Below the pieces are notes generated by a model. It saw nothing but the letters and a program-made list of their open reading frames with translations. It searched no databases and was not told where the DNA came from. This document shows positions 55,078 through 64,000 of a DNA stretch of 64,000 nt, in pieces. The translations under genes were made by a program, and so were the position numbers. This DNA is from Oscillatoria princeps RMCB-10 (lineage in GTDB: Bacteria; Cyanobacteriota; Cyanobacteriia; Cyanobacteriales; Oscillatoriaceae), in NCBI GenBank assembly GCA_019359235.1, contig JAHHHT010000037.1, forward strand, positions 1-64,000, written 5' to 3'. The stretch's first letter is position 1; each line of letters opens with the position of its first letter.

Positions 55078-56013
55078 TATCTAGCTGTGTGATTGGATAG
55101 CGGCAGAATTTATTCTGCCGCTATCCAGTATTTCGCCCGCCTGCGCGGGCTAGTGTTTGTAAACTTTAGACAAAAGAACTCTGGTTTAAACTGCCGGCGC
55201 TCACCCCCAGCAACACAGCTAGATACTCGCCTGTTAGGGCATCCTGAATGATGGTGTCGGTGGCGCGTTCGCCCGCGCCTTGAGAGATAGAGAGCCGGCT
55301 AAAAGGAAGAGAGCCAGTTAAATCAATTTAATCCTGATTCGTGGTAAAATCGGCAAAGCCTCTATATCTAGAGGCTGTAAATTGTAAGTAGCCACTTGAG
55401 TTATATACTTTTCGCGACGCTCTTCATCGGTGGGATTGAAATGAACCGGCACCGTGAAGGAGCGCCAAGGAAAGAGAGAGAAAAAGTCTGAAAATTTTCT
55501 TCCGAAAGGGTTGACAGAAACCGGCAGCTTGCGCTATCTTGGTATTGTGGGAAAATGTGCCGGCATATAAGGTGGCCTGCAGGCGGCGAGAGATGCCGGT
55601 TATCCCACCGGCACTCAGGGGGGAATAGATAATCTTTGTTGCCAAGCGGGTAGTGAATGAACCGCCAAGACGCCAATAGCGCCAAGGGAAGAGAGAGAGA
55701 AAGTCAGAAAATTTTGTTGCGCAGGGGTTGACAGAAACCGGCAGCTTGCGCTATCTTGGTATTGTGGGAAAATGTGCCGGCATATAAGGTGGCCGGCAGG
55801 CGGCGAGAGATGCCGGTGGGGGAAATTAGCGCCACCGGCATGTTAGGCTAAGCCATCTACAAAATTTCCCTTTTCGTGTGCCGGTGAAAGCAACACGCCC
55901 GACAGTTCAGAAGCGCTGCTGCTGACAGCTTATAGCTGATGCAGAAACCCGGTTTCTTTAAGAAACCGGGTTTCTCAGTACCTCAGAAACCCGGTTTCTT
56001 TTGCAATCAGCGC
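55078..56013. repeat. Repeat-rich gap with a 139-bp direct duplication
   Basis: The segment 55462-55600 is repeated at 55679-55817 with few changes (both contain GGGTTGACAGAAACCGGCAG and AATGTGCCGGCATATAAGG), a spacing of 217 bases. CCCGCCTGCGCGGGC lies at 55137-55151, and three AGAAACC palindromes at 55943-56000 abut the end of the next gene. No gene is seen. Confidence 0.8.
55095..55126. terminator. Perfect 14-bp stem-loop
   Basis: GGATAGCGGCAGAA and its exact complement TTCTGCCGCTATCC enclose TTTA. It may be a terminator or a small repeat; no T run follows, and no gene ends close by. Confidence 0.5.
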
Positions 56014-57359
56014 TTACCGCCAATCCCCCTGCACTGTAAACGCCGCCCAATAATAGGGAGACTTCCACTGTCCGGAATTGAACATCTCTAACTGCGCCTC
56101 CCTCAAAGCTAAAATCGGATTTTTCCCCTGATTCAGCAGCTTCTGGTAAAATTTAGCCATGACTTCCGAAGTCGCCACATCGTTCACACTCCATAAAGAT
56201 ACCACCACCCGCCGCGCCCCCGCATACATAAACCCCCTTGTCAAGCCCACTAACCCCTCTCCACTCACCTCTTTACCCAAGCCGGTTTGACCGGCTTCCG
56301 TGAGGAGTTCCAGGAGACTGCGGGCGCGGCTGCGTTCGCTGGCGTGGAGGGCTTTGGCATCGTAGCCTTGGGAGGGGTTTTGTTGATGCAGTTGCATTAA
56401 CAGGTCAATGTAGAACTGGTAATAATTTTGGACAGTGGCAAAGTAGGATTGACGGAGTTCTTGAGAACCGATTTTGGTGCGGAGGTCTTCGATAATGGCA
56501 ATGGCAGCTTCTATGTCAGTCAGGGCTTCGGTGAGGTTGCCTTGGTTGCGCTGGAGGTAGGCAATATTGTTGAGGGTTGTGGCTTCCCCCCCTCTATCCC
56601 CCACTGCCCGTAATAGGGGCAAAGCTTGGTTGAGGAATTCCAATGCCTGCTGCTTTTCTCCCAGGGAGTTGTACACACCGCCAATATTGTTTAGGGTTGT
56701 GGCTTCCCCCTCTCTATCCCCCACTGCCCGTATTAGGGGCAAAGCTTGGTTGTAGAATTCCAATGCCTTCTGCTTTTCTCCCAAGAAGTTATTAATTGTG
56801 CCCATACCGAGCAGCGTGAGGGCTTCTTTTCCTTTATCCCGGCGGCGCGATAGAGTTGGCGGGCGGCTTCCCACTTTTCCAAACCAGCCCGTAATGATTC
56901 TGCTGTTCCTTGCTGAAATAGTTGCAGTCCCTATAGCAGCAGTCTATCCGCTTCTGGACTGCTGCTAGTTTGGGCGATGATGCTGCTTTGATGGGGGAAG
57001 AAACCGGGATCATCCCACTTTTATATTCCGGCTGAAAGGGTGCCGGCTACAGAGATTTTCTCCGCCTCTTCCCAAAAAGTGAGAGGGGATAAAGGTTCAT
57101 AAAAGCCCGCGCAGGCGGGCTTTGTTTGTATAGCCGCGATTTCAATCGCCAGGGCGTCTCTGCAAAAACGGGATGCTCCCAAGAAACCGGCTTTCTGAAC
57201 AAACCCGGTTTCTGAGGGTTTGGGTGTGGCCAGCCCTGACTCCGACAGCAACGCCCCCATCATAACTCCTGACAGGGAAACTCCCTGGAGGAACGCCCAA
57301 ACCAATTTGTTCAGACTTGTTTTTGTTTTCAATTTTTTACCCATTTCCTTGACTTCCAT
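56014..57359 (-). pseudogene. TPR-CHAT protein remnant lacking the catalytic centre
   Basis: Pieces of one secreted TPR-CHAT gene. 57359 to about 57230 encodes a signal peptide (LVWAFLQGVSLSGVMMGALL), then the sequence runs into AGAAACC and host repeats (about 57000-57225). From about 56935 the frame resumes with [14 protein letters not shown], needs one base restored near 56843 (GGG-ATAAA), and gives TPRs ([20 protein letters not shown]). The caspase-like CHAT part then jumps from [16 protein letters not shown] directly to [15 protein letters not shown], skipping about 200 residues with the family's catalytic His and Cys. The end, [15 protein letters not shown], is normal. The junction (56279-56297) is the palindrome AAGCCGGTTTGACCGGCTT. 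Confidence 0.8.
57131..57155. repeat. Empty site of MITE family B in the host repeat
   Basis: The host repeat reads TAGCCGCGATTTCAATCGCC here without interruption. At 14217 and 47748 the same sequence is split by the element, with TTTCAA or TTTCTAA on both sides. Confidence 0.75.
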
Positions 57360-57715
57360 TAACTTCATCCTCCTAAGACAGAATTTTCCCTCAACCATTG
57401 GGCCAAAGATTCCTGAGTTTCTCGGTCAGTTGCCAGCCCTTCCATAATGGTCACGACCTCCATTTCGGGGACATCTAGTAAATATAGCAATAAACAGTCA
57501 GTTTAGGACACTCGGATACGAAGTATAGGCGTAAGGCAGGCGCTTAATGTGGGGTGGGTTACGCTATCGCTAACCCACCCTACTGCCTCCATGCTACAAG
57601 TCTAAGCATCTAGATCCCCCCAAACCCCCCTTAAAAAGGGGGGCTTTGAGTATTTCCCCCCCTTTTTAAGGGGGGGCTAGGGGGGGATCTCACCTTTGCA
57701 AACAAAAACCACCAT
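57360..57715. repeat. Left mirrored repeat block and relic of an upstream gene
   Basis: On minus, about 57482-57369 encodes LLDVPEMEVVTIMEGLATD...WLRENSVLGG and a stop just before the CHAT signal peptide, with TTAGGAGG as its ribosome site; this looks like the tail of a lost gene. Repeats then follow in order: TATAGCAATAAACAGTCAG (57483), a GGTGGGTTACGC...GTAACCCACC-like palindrome (57552-57580), CAAGTCTAAGCATC (57597) and the GATCCCCCC element (57613-57689). The same units occur reversed at 59116-59317. Confidence 0.7.
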
Positions 57716-58919
57716 TTAAGCCATCAAACGCAAGGGCGTTCCTACTGTTACCGCTCTCTCAATATTAGCTTGCGCAACTATCCCCTCCCGAACAGCAACT
57801 CTCACCTGTCCCGTCCCACTAACAGCAGTAAATACAGTTCCCGCTGTCACCTTTCGCAAATCAACCCCCCCCAGCCACAACTGAGCGTTACTGCCATTCA
57901 CCTGCGTGACAACCGCTTGGGCGGGAGAATTGGGAGTCTGAATAAAATACGGGTTTTGCAGTTGATACCCGCTCCCCACTTTGACTTCATAGCGGGGGGT
58001 TTGCTCCAAGTCCTCTGTAAGTTCGGGAACTATCTTCTTAAAGATCCGGTCGATGTTGGTATCTTCCTGCCAGAGATAATGAGTTAGCAAATAACTAAAT
58101 ATCCCACATTCCAAGCCATTAATATTAAGTTCCCGCGCCTGTTGTTTCGGATCGCTCGCCGCTAAGACGGCTCCTTTGGCCACCCCTGTGCGATAGCCTG
58201 TAACAAATTGTTCCTGCGACATATTTAATCGAGACAGCCACTGTTGCTGATAGCTTTGTTCCTGAGGAGAAACTGCGACATTTTTGCCCCGCTCGCGAGA
58301 GCGAACTCGCACGTCTCGCGATGGCGGCAAAACAGCTATCCAAAACAGCGGTGACATTTTCGGTTTGCAGGGCGGACATCAGCAAAAATAGCGTGTGTCC
58401 CATAATATCTTTAACCGGCCCTCCCTTTTCGGGATAGCCCACCGGCAGAGTGGCATCCACAGGAACGAAACTTCCATTCAGCTGTTGCGGGTTCCCCACC
58501 TCCCTGAAAATGGGGTCGGGGTCAAAAATACGGGAACCATGTCCGGAATAGTGGTAAACGACCACATCTCCCGGTTTGGCTTGCTTGATTAAATGCTCTT
58601 CAAACGCCGTTAAAATGCCGTCGCGAGTTGCTTTTTCATCCAGCAAGGTGTAAATATCTTTCGGGTTAAAGCCGAAACGGTAGATCAGTAATTCTCGCTG
58701 CAACTCTGTATCGTTGACACAGCCTTTGAGGGGGCGGGAGGGATAGCGGTTAATGCCCACCAGTAACGCCAGTTTGCGCGGCGTGTTTTGGGCTAATACT
58801 TGACCGTAGCGTTGGGCTTGTCGTTGGAAGACGAGGGGGTGAAGTCCCAGGGTAGCTAGAGTAGCTGTTGCGAATTGCAGGAAGTGCCGGCGAGAGATGT
58901 GAGTCCTATTCCGATTCAT
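57716..58919 (-). pseudogene. Secreted metacaspase (peptidase C14), frameshifted
   Basis: Starting at ATG 58919, MNRNRTHISRRHFLQFATA is a Tat-type signal. The p20 domain follows (LALLVGINRYPSRPLKGCVN, catalytic His in YHYSGHGSRI, Cys in AVLDSCF). At about 58330-58345 the frame breaks just after DSC; the other frame continues VRVRSRERGKNVAVSPQEQS to YRTGVAKGAVLAASDPKQQA and ends GTPLRLMA, for a corrected length near 400. A dense inverted repeat (CTCGCGAGAG...CTCTCGCGAG type) lies at the break. As written, the product ends in non-family residues right behind the catalytic Cys. Confidence 0.85.
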
Positions 58920-60071
58920 AGTTGCTTCTTTGGCAGTGGAGTCAGAGAATATCCCGACAGGAACGACAGTAACTCGTAGCGTTCCCTCCCAGGGAACGCA
59001 CCCTACCCCTACCTTTCCACCGGCAGCACAGAACCGGCAACCACCCACGCGCCATAACTGTTGTAAAGAAACGTTTAACTTAACCCAAGTTGCTACTTAG
59101 CAGTGAGTCAGGCGAGATCCCCCCCTAGCCGGGGCGGAAGGGCCCGCCCCTATCCCCCCAATGGGGGGGACATTCTCAAAGCCCCCCTTTTTAAGAGGGG
59201 GAAAGGGGGGGATCTGGATGCTTAGACTTGCAGGTATAGCAGTAGCCACTTAGGGCACCGACGTAGGACAGGCGTTCCCTCCGACCAGTGTCCTAAACTG
59301 ACTGTCTATTGCTATAGCAACTTGAGTGATGATAGCACAAAAACACGAATTTTTTTTGCGCTCTCCCTCCTTGACCATACCCCGACTGTTTTGTCAAGTC
59401 ATTGGCGAGCTTTGTCCGTGGCAGATACATTGGACTTTTGTCAAAAAAATTTAGATGCGTTTGCCCTGGCGTCTCGCCTGTCAAGCATGTCCTAAACTTA
59501 CTGTCCATTGCTATACACTCATCCCCTCCAAATAGCCGGTCTCAAAGTAAGCTCTCTTTCTAAGATCGTCGCCGGCTTTCAAGGGGTAGGGTGCCAATAT
59601 GCCGATTGTGCCGCTCAACAGCCGGTAGTGCCAGCTGCACTGCCGGCATCACCTTTGGGCCCTTCTCTGTTCTGGGCAATAGCTGTTACAGATGCTGGCA
59701 TCATCCTGCCGGCTAGCTACAGTACAGTCACTCGAAAGTCCTTCCGATGGGAATGCCTCTGGTTCAACCGCTATAGCCTTTCTCATATTAGTGAGGTATG
59801 AGAAACCCGGTTTCTTTAAGAAACCGGGTTTCTGGGCCATAGTTCATCCAACTGAGAACCTCTATAAGTTTTCCCAGAGGCACAGAATAGTGAAAAACAA
59901 AATAATCTCGAACCAGATTCTATAGGGCGTCAATAACCTTCGTGTAAATTTCAGAACCCCGGTTTCTTCAAGAAACCGGGATTCTGGGCCAAGAGCGGTT
60001 GCGCAAATCATTGAGAGCTGCGATATCATCTGGGCAGCCATTCTCACCGGCTGCGACAGCCAGCAAGCTTT
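58920..60071. repeat. Right mirrored repeat block and scattered palindromes
   Basis: GTAGCGTTCCCTCCCAGGGAACGC at 58975-58999; a GATCCCCCC element with inserted sequence at 59116-59214; GATGCTTAGACTTG (59217-59230); TATAGCAGTAGCCACTTA (59235-59252); GTCCTAAACTGACTGTCTATTG (59290-59311) and a variant at 59489-59510; the TATAGCGG-family element at 59772; and AGAACCCCGGTTTCT-type palindromes at 59953-59985. No gene is supported. Confidence 0.75.
59772..59865. mobile_element. MITE-like element, TATAGCGG family, copy 4
   Basis: Ends TATAGCCTTTCTCATATTAG and CCAACTGAGAACCTCTATA are imperfect complements. The centre has AGAAACCCGGTTTCTTTAAG with its partner, and the right arm shares GGGCCATAGTTCATCC with copy 1 in reverse. 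It is the most diverged copy at its tips. Confidence 0.7.
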
Positions 60072-60344
60072 TTACTCGCCGGCGGAAACCTCGCACTTGC
60101 AGCCAGCGTCAAAATCAAATTCCGCCAAACCCCTGTCTATCCATTCCCGCACTGCTCTCGCCCGCACAGGAGCAGGCAGCCGCTGCAGCTGCTGCCAAGT
60201 TTCTTCAGAAATCCGAACAGCAAACATCTTGGGAAAAGCTCCCTCCCCCTTGCGAGCCACCCACTGATTCGCCCCAGTGGGGTTCCCCACATGGCCTTTA
60301 GGCGCTCCTCTTCCTCTATAAATTTTCTGGTCAGGTAGTGACAT
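60072..60344 (-). CDS. Small conserved hypothetical protein
   Basis: 90 residues from ATG 60344. The N-terminal part is basic (IYRGRGAPKGHVGNPTGAN) and the middle, KMFAVRISEETWQQLQRLP, resembles ribbon-helix-helix-type small DNA-binding proteins, with VRARAVREWIDRGL after it. I have seen similar cyanobacterial proteins without known function. A GTG at 60374 would add ten residues. No ribosome site decides. It has no close neighbours. Confidence 0.6.
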   Translation of the reverse strand: MSLPDQKIYRGRGAPKGHVGNPTGANQWVARKGEGAFPKMFAVRISEETWQQLQRLPAPVRARAVREWIDRGLAEFDFDAGCKCEVSAGE

Positions 60345-61251
60345 CTTATTAGCCCACAAACTATATTTATCCACAAGCTAAATTAGTGCGGATGGAAATG
60401 CCCCCAGCCGCCCAATTTTTCCCCTTAGCACGCACAACAAATACTGAGAAAAATTATAAATTCTGCTGCTATTATAAGCTGCTTAAACAGCCTATTTTAG
60501 CGCCCTAAAAAATATCGGCGTCAATTCCGCGCAGCAGAACAATAATTTATGCAGCGGGGTGGGCCCCCCCATCGGGGAACCCACCCGCACCTTCGATTTC
60601 GCCGCACCGGCTCTCCCGGCTCGCTGTTTTGAACTGCTGCGGCCCTATGCTGTGAGTCAGCAGCGAAGCTGTCACAGGAATTGTGAGGACTTTCAATTCG
60701 CTTGACTTTGTGCGTTTCGGCAGCGAGTTCGCGGATTGGCACATTCTTGGCTGGTGACTTTCTGTTTTATGACGTGTTTGAGGTCAGACAGGTTCAGTAC
60801 CGTGCCGAACTTGTTTAGGAAGCGGAGCGTTGAGACATAAAGGACGCAGTTGTGTCCCTGAGCGGGCGCTCTAAAGCAGGGGCCAAACCGCAGCAGGTTT
60901 TCCGCTTCGCTCAGTTCTGGCAACCCGTACCGGTGGCTGGCCTAAAATTCAGCCCGGCGATTAACCCCGTGTTTATAAAGTAATGCTCAAGCGCCCGTAG
61001 CAGCAGCGCTGCGGCCCGGTTTCTACAGCCTTCACTTTTTCTTTTTAAAGACTCTGTTAGGGGTTAGGGGTTAGATGTTAGGTGTTAGGTTTCAGGTCGT
61101 ACTCCACCCCATGCCCCATGCCCCATGCCCCATGCCCCATGCCCCACCCCTAGAAATATTTAAACCGGCAAAGTATTGACGGTGAGAGGTTGTATGATAT
61201 AATTGTGCGCTGTTCTGTTCTGCAATCCGCTGCCGGTTCTTTTGCCTTTCC
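60345..61251. other. 0.9-kb gap with CCCCATG repeats
   Basis: No gene is supported. Near 61106-61146 the heptamer CCCCATG is repeated six times; related CCCCATCCCCAGTG units occur at 63908-63950. GGGTTAGGGGTTAG repeats are at 61060-61075. 60540-60600 is G/C-rich with GGGGTGGGCCCCCCCATCGGGG. Confidence 0.55.
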
Positions 61252-61959
61252 CTAGCCCTTGCCCTTAATATCTTTAATGGCGGCTTGGGCTTCACAGCGC
61301 AATCCTGTGGCAATTCTAAAAAGTTCTTGACCGGTGTGCAGGTAGCGGTCGTCGTAGTTGAGAGGGAAAAACTCTAACTCATCGAGGCCATCCCCCAGTT
61401 GATTGATGCAGTGGTAGAGGTGAAGCGCACACCCAGCGACATTGCGCGGGTTAGGCATGGAGCGAAAGCGCATTTGAGCCAGCCGGAGGGAATCGCGGCA
61501 CTCTTTTAAATACGCCTGAAAGGCGGCGATCAGATCGTCGTCAAAGGGATCGGCTGAGAGTTCATCGAGCTGTTCCTCCAGAGAATAGAGAATCTGGCAA
61601 AGGATTTGATTGACCGGCCTGTAAACCTGCTGCATCCACTGCTCCAGGCGATCGTCGGCGTCGTGTCCAGCTTGCCAAGCAGCGCGGTGCTGCTGTTGGG
61701 CGGCTGCGGTGCGCTGCCCCCGGTGCGCCGGAGCCACCTGCGGGCGCTTGTGCAGCTCTCTGTCGTAAGATTGGCGGCGGTGGGGGTCTGAGAGGATTTC
61801 GTAGGCGGCATTGAGGCGGACAATCTGCTCGTGACCGGCGATTTCAGAATTGCTGTCCGGATGAAATAGCTTTACCAAGCGCCGGTAGGCTTGTTTGATC
61901 TCGGCTTGTGTGGCTGTTTGGGTGATTTGCAGGGTTTCGTAGTGATTTGTATTGGCCAT
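61252..61959 (-). CDS. J-domain (DnaJ-like) protein
   Basis: 235 residues. The J domain (1-68) has HYETLQITQTATQAEIKQAY, the HPD motif in LVKLFHPDSNS, and YEILSDPHRRQSYDREL. After it comes a Gln/Arg-rich linker, then a helical domain (about 105-230) that lacks Gly/Phe, zinc or client-binding regions of a true DnaJ. It should recruit Hsp70 to a specific task, which is unknown. Confidence 0.88.
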   Translation of the reverse strand: MANTNHYETLQITQTATQAEIKQAYRRLVKLFHPDSNSEIAGHEQIVRLNAAYEILSDPHRRQSYDRELHKRPQVAPAHRGQRTAAAQQQHRAAWQAGHDADDRLEQWMQQVYRPVNQILCQILYSLEEQLDELSADPFDDDLIAAFQAYLKECRDSLRLAQMRFRSMPNPRNVAGCALHLYHCINQLGDGLDELEFFPLNYDDRYLHTGQELFRIATGLRCEAQAAIKDIKGKG

Positions 61960-61987
61960 AGAACCAATGTGCTCAAATAATAAATGA

Positions 61988-62014
61988 GTAGGGTGCGTTA
62001 ATAACGCACCCTAC
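61988..62014. terminator. Perfect GTAGGGTGCGTTA palindrome after cysK
   Basis: GTAGGGTGCGTTA and TAACGCACCCTAC with one base between make a perfect 27-base palindrome between the cysK stop and the dnaJ-like start. It belongs to the dispersed GTAGGGTGCGTT family and may act as terminator on either strand. Confidence 0.65.
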
Positions 62015-62074
62015 TGTAAATTCAAAAAATTTGCCCCCTCTCCCCCCGCCCCTCTCACCCGTTGCGGATCGGGG

Positions 62075-63037
62075 CTAATTTAGAGAAGCCGGCACGCCCA
62101 GTTCCGGTTCTTGGAACAGGGGAGTGCTCAAGTAGCGTTCGCCGAAGCTGGGCTGAATCATCACGATCAATTTTCCCTGATTCTCTGGCCGCTGGCCAGC
62201 GCGAATAGCGGCGCACAGGGCGGCACCGCTGGAAATGCCGGACAGCAGCCCTTCTTCTCTGGCCAGCCTGCGTCCGTAAAGTATGGCCTCCTCATCGGTT
62301 ACGGCAATCACCTCATCAATGAGCTCAACCTTGAGAACTTGGGGAATGAAACCGGCACCGATGCCCTGAATTTTGTGCGGGCCCGGTTTGCCGCAGCCCA
62401 GCACCTGGCTGTTGGCCGGTTCGACTGCGATCGCTTTAAACTCGGGCTTGCGCTGTTTGAGGACTTCCGCCACACCGGTGAGGGTGCCGCCGGTGCCCAC
62501 ACCGGCAACCAGCACGTCCACCTGTCCTTCCGTATCCTCCCAGATTTCAACAGCCGTGGTTTGGCGGTGAATCTGGGGGTTGGCTGGGTTGCGGAACTGC
62601 TGCAGCATGTAGGCGAAAGGCGTCTTATCGACAATTTCCTGGGCTCGTTGAATCGCGCCGGTCATGCCTTCAATTCCCGGCGTCAGTTCTAGCAGAGCGC
62701 CGTAAGCCCTCAGCATGGCCCGCCGCTCAGAACTCATGGTTTCTGGCATGGTCAAGATTAACTTGTAGCCTTTGGCAGCAGCTACCATTGCCAGGGCGAT
62801 GCCGGTGTTTCCAGAAGTGGGCTCCACCAAGATGGTTTTGCCGGGGGCAATCAGCCCTTCCTTCTCAGCAGCTTCAATCATGCTGACGCCAATGCGGTCC
62901 TTGACGGAAGCTGCTGGGTTCATTCCTTCCAATTTCACCACAATTCGCGCCACACACCCCTCGGCTTGAGGGATGCGATTCAGCTGCACCAGGGGGGTGC
63001 GACCGACTAATTCGGTGATGTCACGGGCAATACGCAT
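62075..63037 (-). CDS. cysK: Cysteine synthase A (O-acetylserine sulfhydrylase)
   Basis: 320 residues. PLP-binding Lys lies in [11 protein letters not shown]; also [12 protein letters not shown], the substrate loop, [11 protein letters not shown] phosphate loop, and [10 protein letters not shown]. It makes cysteine from O-acetylserine and sulfide. ATG 63037 fits the family start ([16 protein letters not shown]). The Rrf2-type regulator lies 133 bases upstream on the same strand. Confidence 0.96.
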   Translation of the reverse strand: MRIARDITELVGRTPLVQLNRIPQAEGCVARIVVKLEGMNPAASVKDRIGVSMIEAAEKEGLIAPGKTILVEPTSGNTGIALAMVAAAKGYKLILTMPETMSSERRAMLRAYGALLELTPGIEGMTGAIQRAQEIVDKTPFAYMLQQFRNPANPQIHRQTTAVEIWEDTEGQVDVLVAGVGTGGTLTGVAEVLKQRKPEFKAIAVEPANSQVLGCGKPGPHKIQGIGAGFIPQVLKVELIDEVIAVTDEEAILYGRRLAREEGLLSGISSGAALCAAIRAGQRPENQGKLIVMIQPSFGERYLSTPLFQEPELGVPASLN

Positions 63038-63170
63038 AATTTACCGGTAATGGGTGATGGGTGATGGGTGAGGGCTTACGAGTCTGCGAACGCAGGCAAC
63101 AAGCAATCGGGAATCACTTGTCACCTCTGAGCTGTCACCCACGACCAGTGACTCGTGACCCATAGCGCGT

Positions 63171-63608
63171 TTATATGTAATACATAATATCGAGCTGGCG
63201 CTTGGCATCTCGCCGGTCGCACAGATCCTGCAAGGTATATTTTTGCAACACACCGTTAGCCGCCTGGTGCGCTTCTTGCCAGATATCCCAAACTACGGCA
63301 ATCTCAACAGTTTTGGCTCCCGAGTCGCTCTCAGACGGCTGCGAGTCCAATCCCTCCAAGCAGCCCACAACTTCCAGGAGTGTAATTTTCCAGGGCTGGC
63401 GACCCAGGACGTAACCGCCCTTGGCCCCCCGCAGGCTGCGAACCAGCCCGCAGCGTCTCAAGCTGGCCAGCAGCTGTTCCAGATACCGGTCAGGGATATT
63501 TTGCAGCGCCGCAATTTGCCGAATTTGCATCGGCTCGCCGTCTTTATAGCAAGCGGCGAGCTCTAACATGGCTAAGAGGGCGTATTCGCTTTTGGGTCTG
63601 AGTTGCAC
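63171..63608 (-). CDS. Rrf2-family transcriptional regulator (CymR-like)
   Basis: 145 residues, starting from GTG at 63608 (QLRPKSEYALLAMLELAA, the family N-terminus). Winged helix: QIAALQNIPDRYLEQLLASL and SLRGAKGGYVLGR. The three clustered cysteines that hold the Fe-S cluster of IscR are absent (cysteines are scattered), which favours a CymR-type regulator of cysteine synthesis. In Bacillus, CymR senses O-acetylserine through CysK itself, and cysK is the next gene here. Confidence 0.9.
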   Translation of the reverse strand: MQLRPKSEYALLAMLELAACYKDGEPMQIRQIAALQNIPDRYLEQLLASLRRCGLVRSLRGAKGGYVLGRQPWKITLLEVVGCLEGLDSQPSESDSGAKTVEIAVVWDIWQEAHQAANGVLQKYTLQDLCDRRDAKRQLDIMYYI

Positions 63609-64000
63609 AGGCTAGATTTAACCTCAGTCGCTCTCTCGATTCTCCCCCGCCATCCCGCCTGGAACTTGAGTGGGGGCGCAGTCACCGCGCTCCTACTGCC
63701 AGGGAATTTTTTTCCTGGGGGGGTTTACAAAATAGCATTTATATGCTAATTTTCCATGACTCGCAAGCGAGTCGAATTGCAGGACTTGCGCCGCCCGCCA
63801 CTGTATCCTATTGCGCGGTGGGACTAGAAGGCTGGTGGACTCTGTAGGAGCGGGTTTTGCCAGAAAGATTTGCCGCACAGTCCAAAAAACTGATAAACCG
63901 GCCTCCCAGTGCCCCATCCCCAGTGCCCCATCCCCAGTACCCCATGCCTAGCGCCCAGTGGCTAGCACCGAAAATCCTGCAATAACGCTATTATACCCCG
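63609..64000. other. Right-edge intergenic sequence
   Basis: No gene is supported. It contains a GACTCGCAAGCGAGTC palindrome at 63759-63774 and CCCCATCCCCAGTG repeats at 63908-63950. The last ten bases may start another repeat. Confidence 0.5.

Noticed and set aside
60940-61060. Candidate tRNA or small RNA
   Set aside because: No cloverleaf, T-loop GGTTCGA-type motif or CCA-adjacent stem could be formed.

Overview
The window is chromosomal DNA from a filamentous-type, phycoerythrin-bearing cyanobacterium. The evidence is a split phycoerythrin gene cluster with its linkers and bilin lyases, large multi-domain PAS/GAF/GGDEF/EAL and kinase proteins typical of big cyanobacterial genomes, scattered octamers GCGATCGC, and hundreds of bases of short palindromic repeats such as AGAAACCGGGTTTCT. 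I saw no rRNA, tRNA or CRISPR array.

Layout. 0.5-11 kb is a plus-strand signalling block. It holds a giant Ser/Thr kinase-ATPase-GAF-PP2C protein, a SpoIIAB/SiaB-like kinase, a STAS protein, a GGDEF protein, and a hybrid histidine kinase-adenylate cyclase. Together these look like a partner-switching circuit feeding c-di-GMP and cAMP. 11-12 kb is a dead insertion sequence. 12.1-18.5 kb (minus) is an efflux operon: a GbsR-type regulator, an HlyD adaptor, two MacB-type permeases and an ATPase. 18.8-28.4 kb is the phycoerythrin region: cpeB-cpeA-cpeY and a CpcD-HEAT fusion on plus, converging with cpeC-cpeE-(CpcD/repeat protein)-cpeS-cpeT on minus, with another CpcS-like lyase upstream. Three of these genes are broken as read here (cpeB nonsense, cpeS frameshift, cpeE two lesions).

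28.5-33.9 kb has a frameshifted ankyrin gene, a metallo-beta-lactamase-fold protein, a small conserved protein and a 1.8 kb empty stretch. 33.9-39.7 kb is a ten-PAS GGDEF/EAL protein. 39.9-51.7 kb is metabolic and transport: fructosamine kinase, leuB, an ABC exporter with two paralogous membrane proteins, sucCD-like genes and a short-chain dehydrogenase. 51.9-54.9 kb has a membrane-anchored coiled-coil protein and a FetB-like permease. 55-60 kb is a graveyard: a CHAT-TPR gene that lost its catalytic centre, and a frameshifted metacaspase bracketed by mirrored repeats. 60-64 kb ends with dnaJ-like, cysK and an Rrf2-family regulator.

Two themes stand out. First, miniature inverted-repeat elements of several families are nested in one another; one family shows target duplications and an empty site inside this window. 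Second, many genes carry single-base frameshifts. This is either real decay or an indel-prone assembly, and the raw reads would decide.
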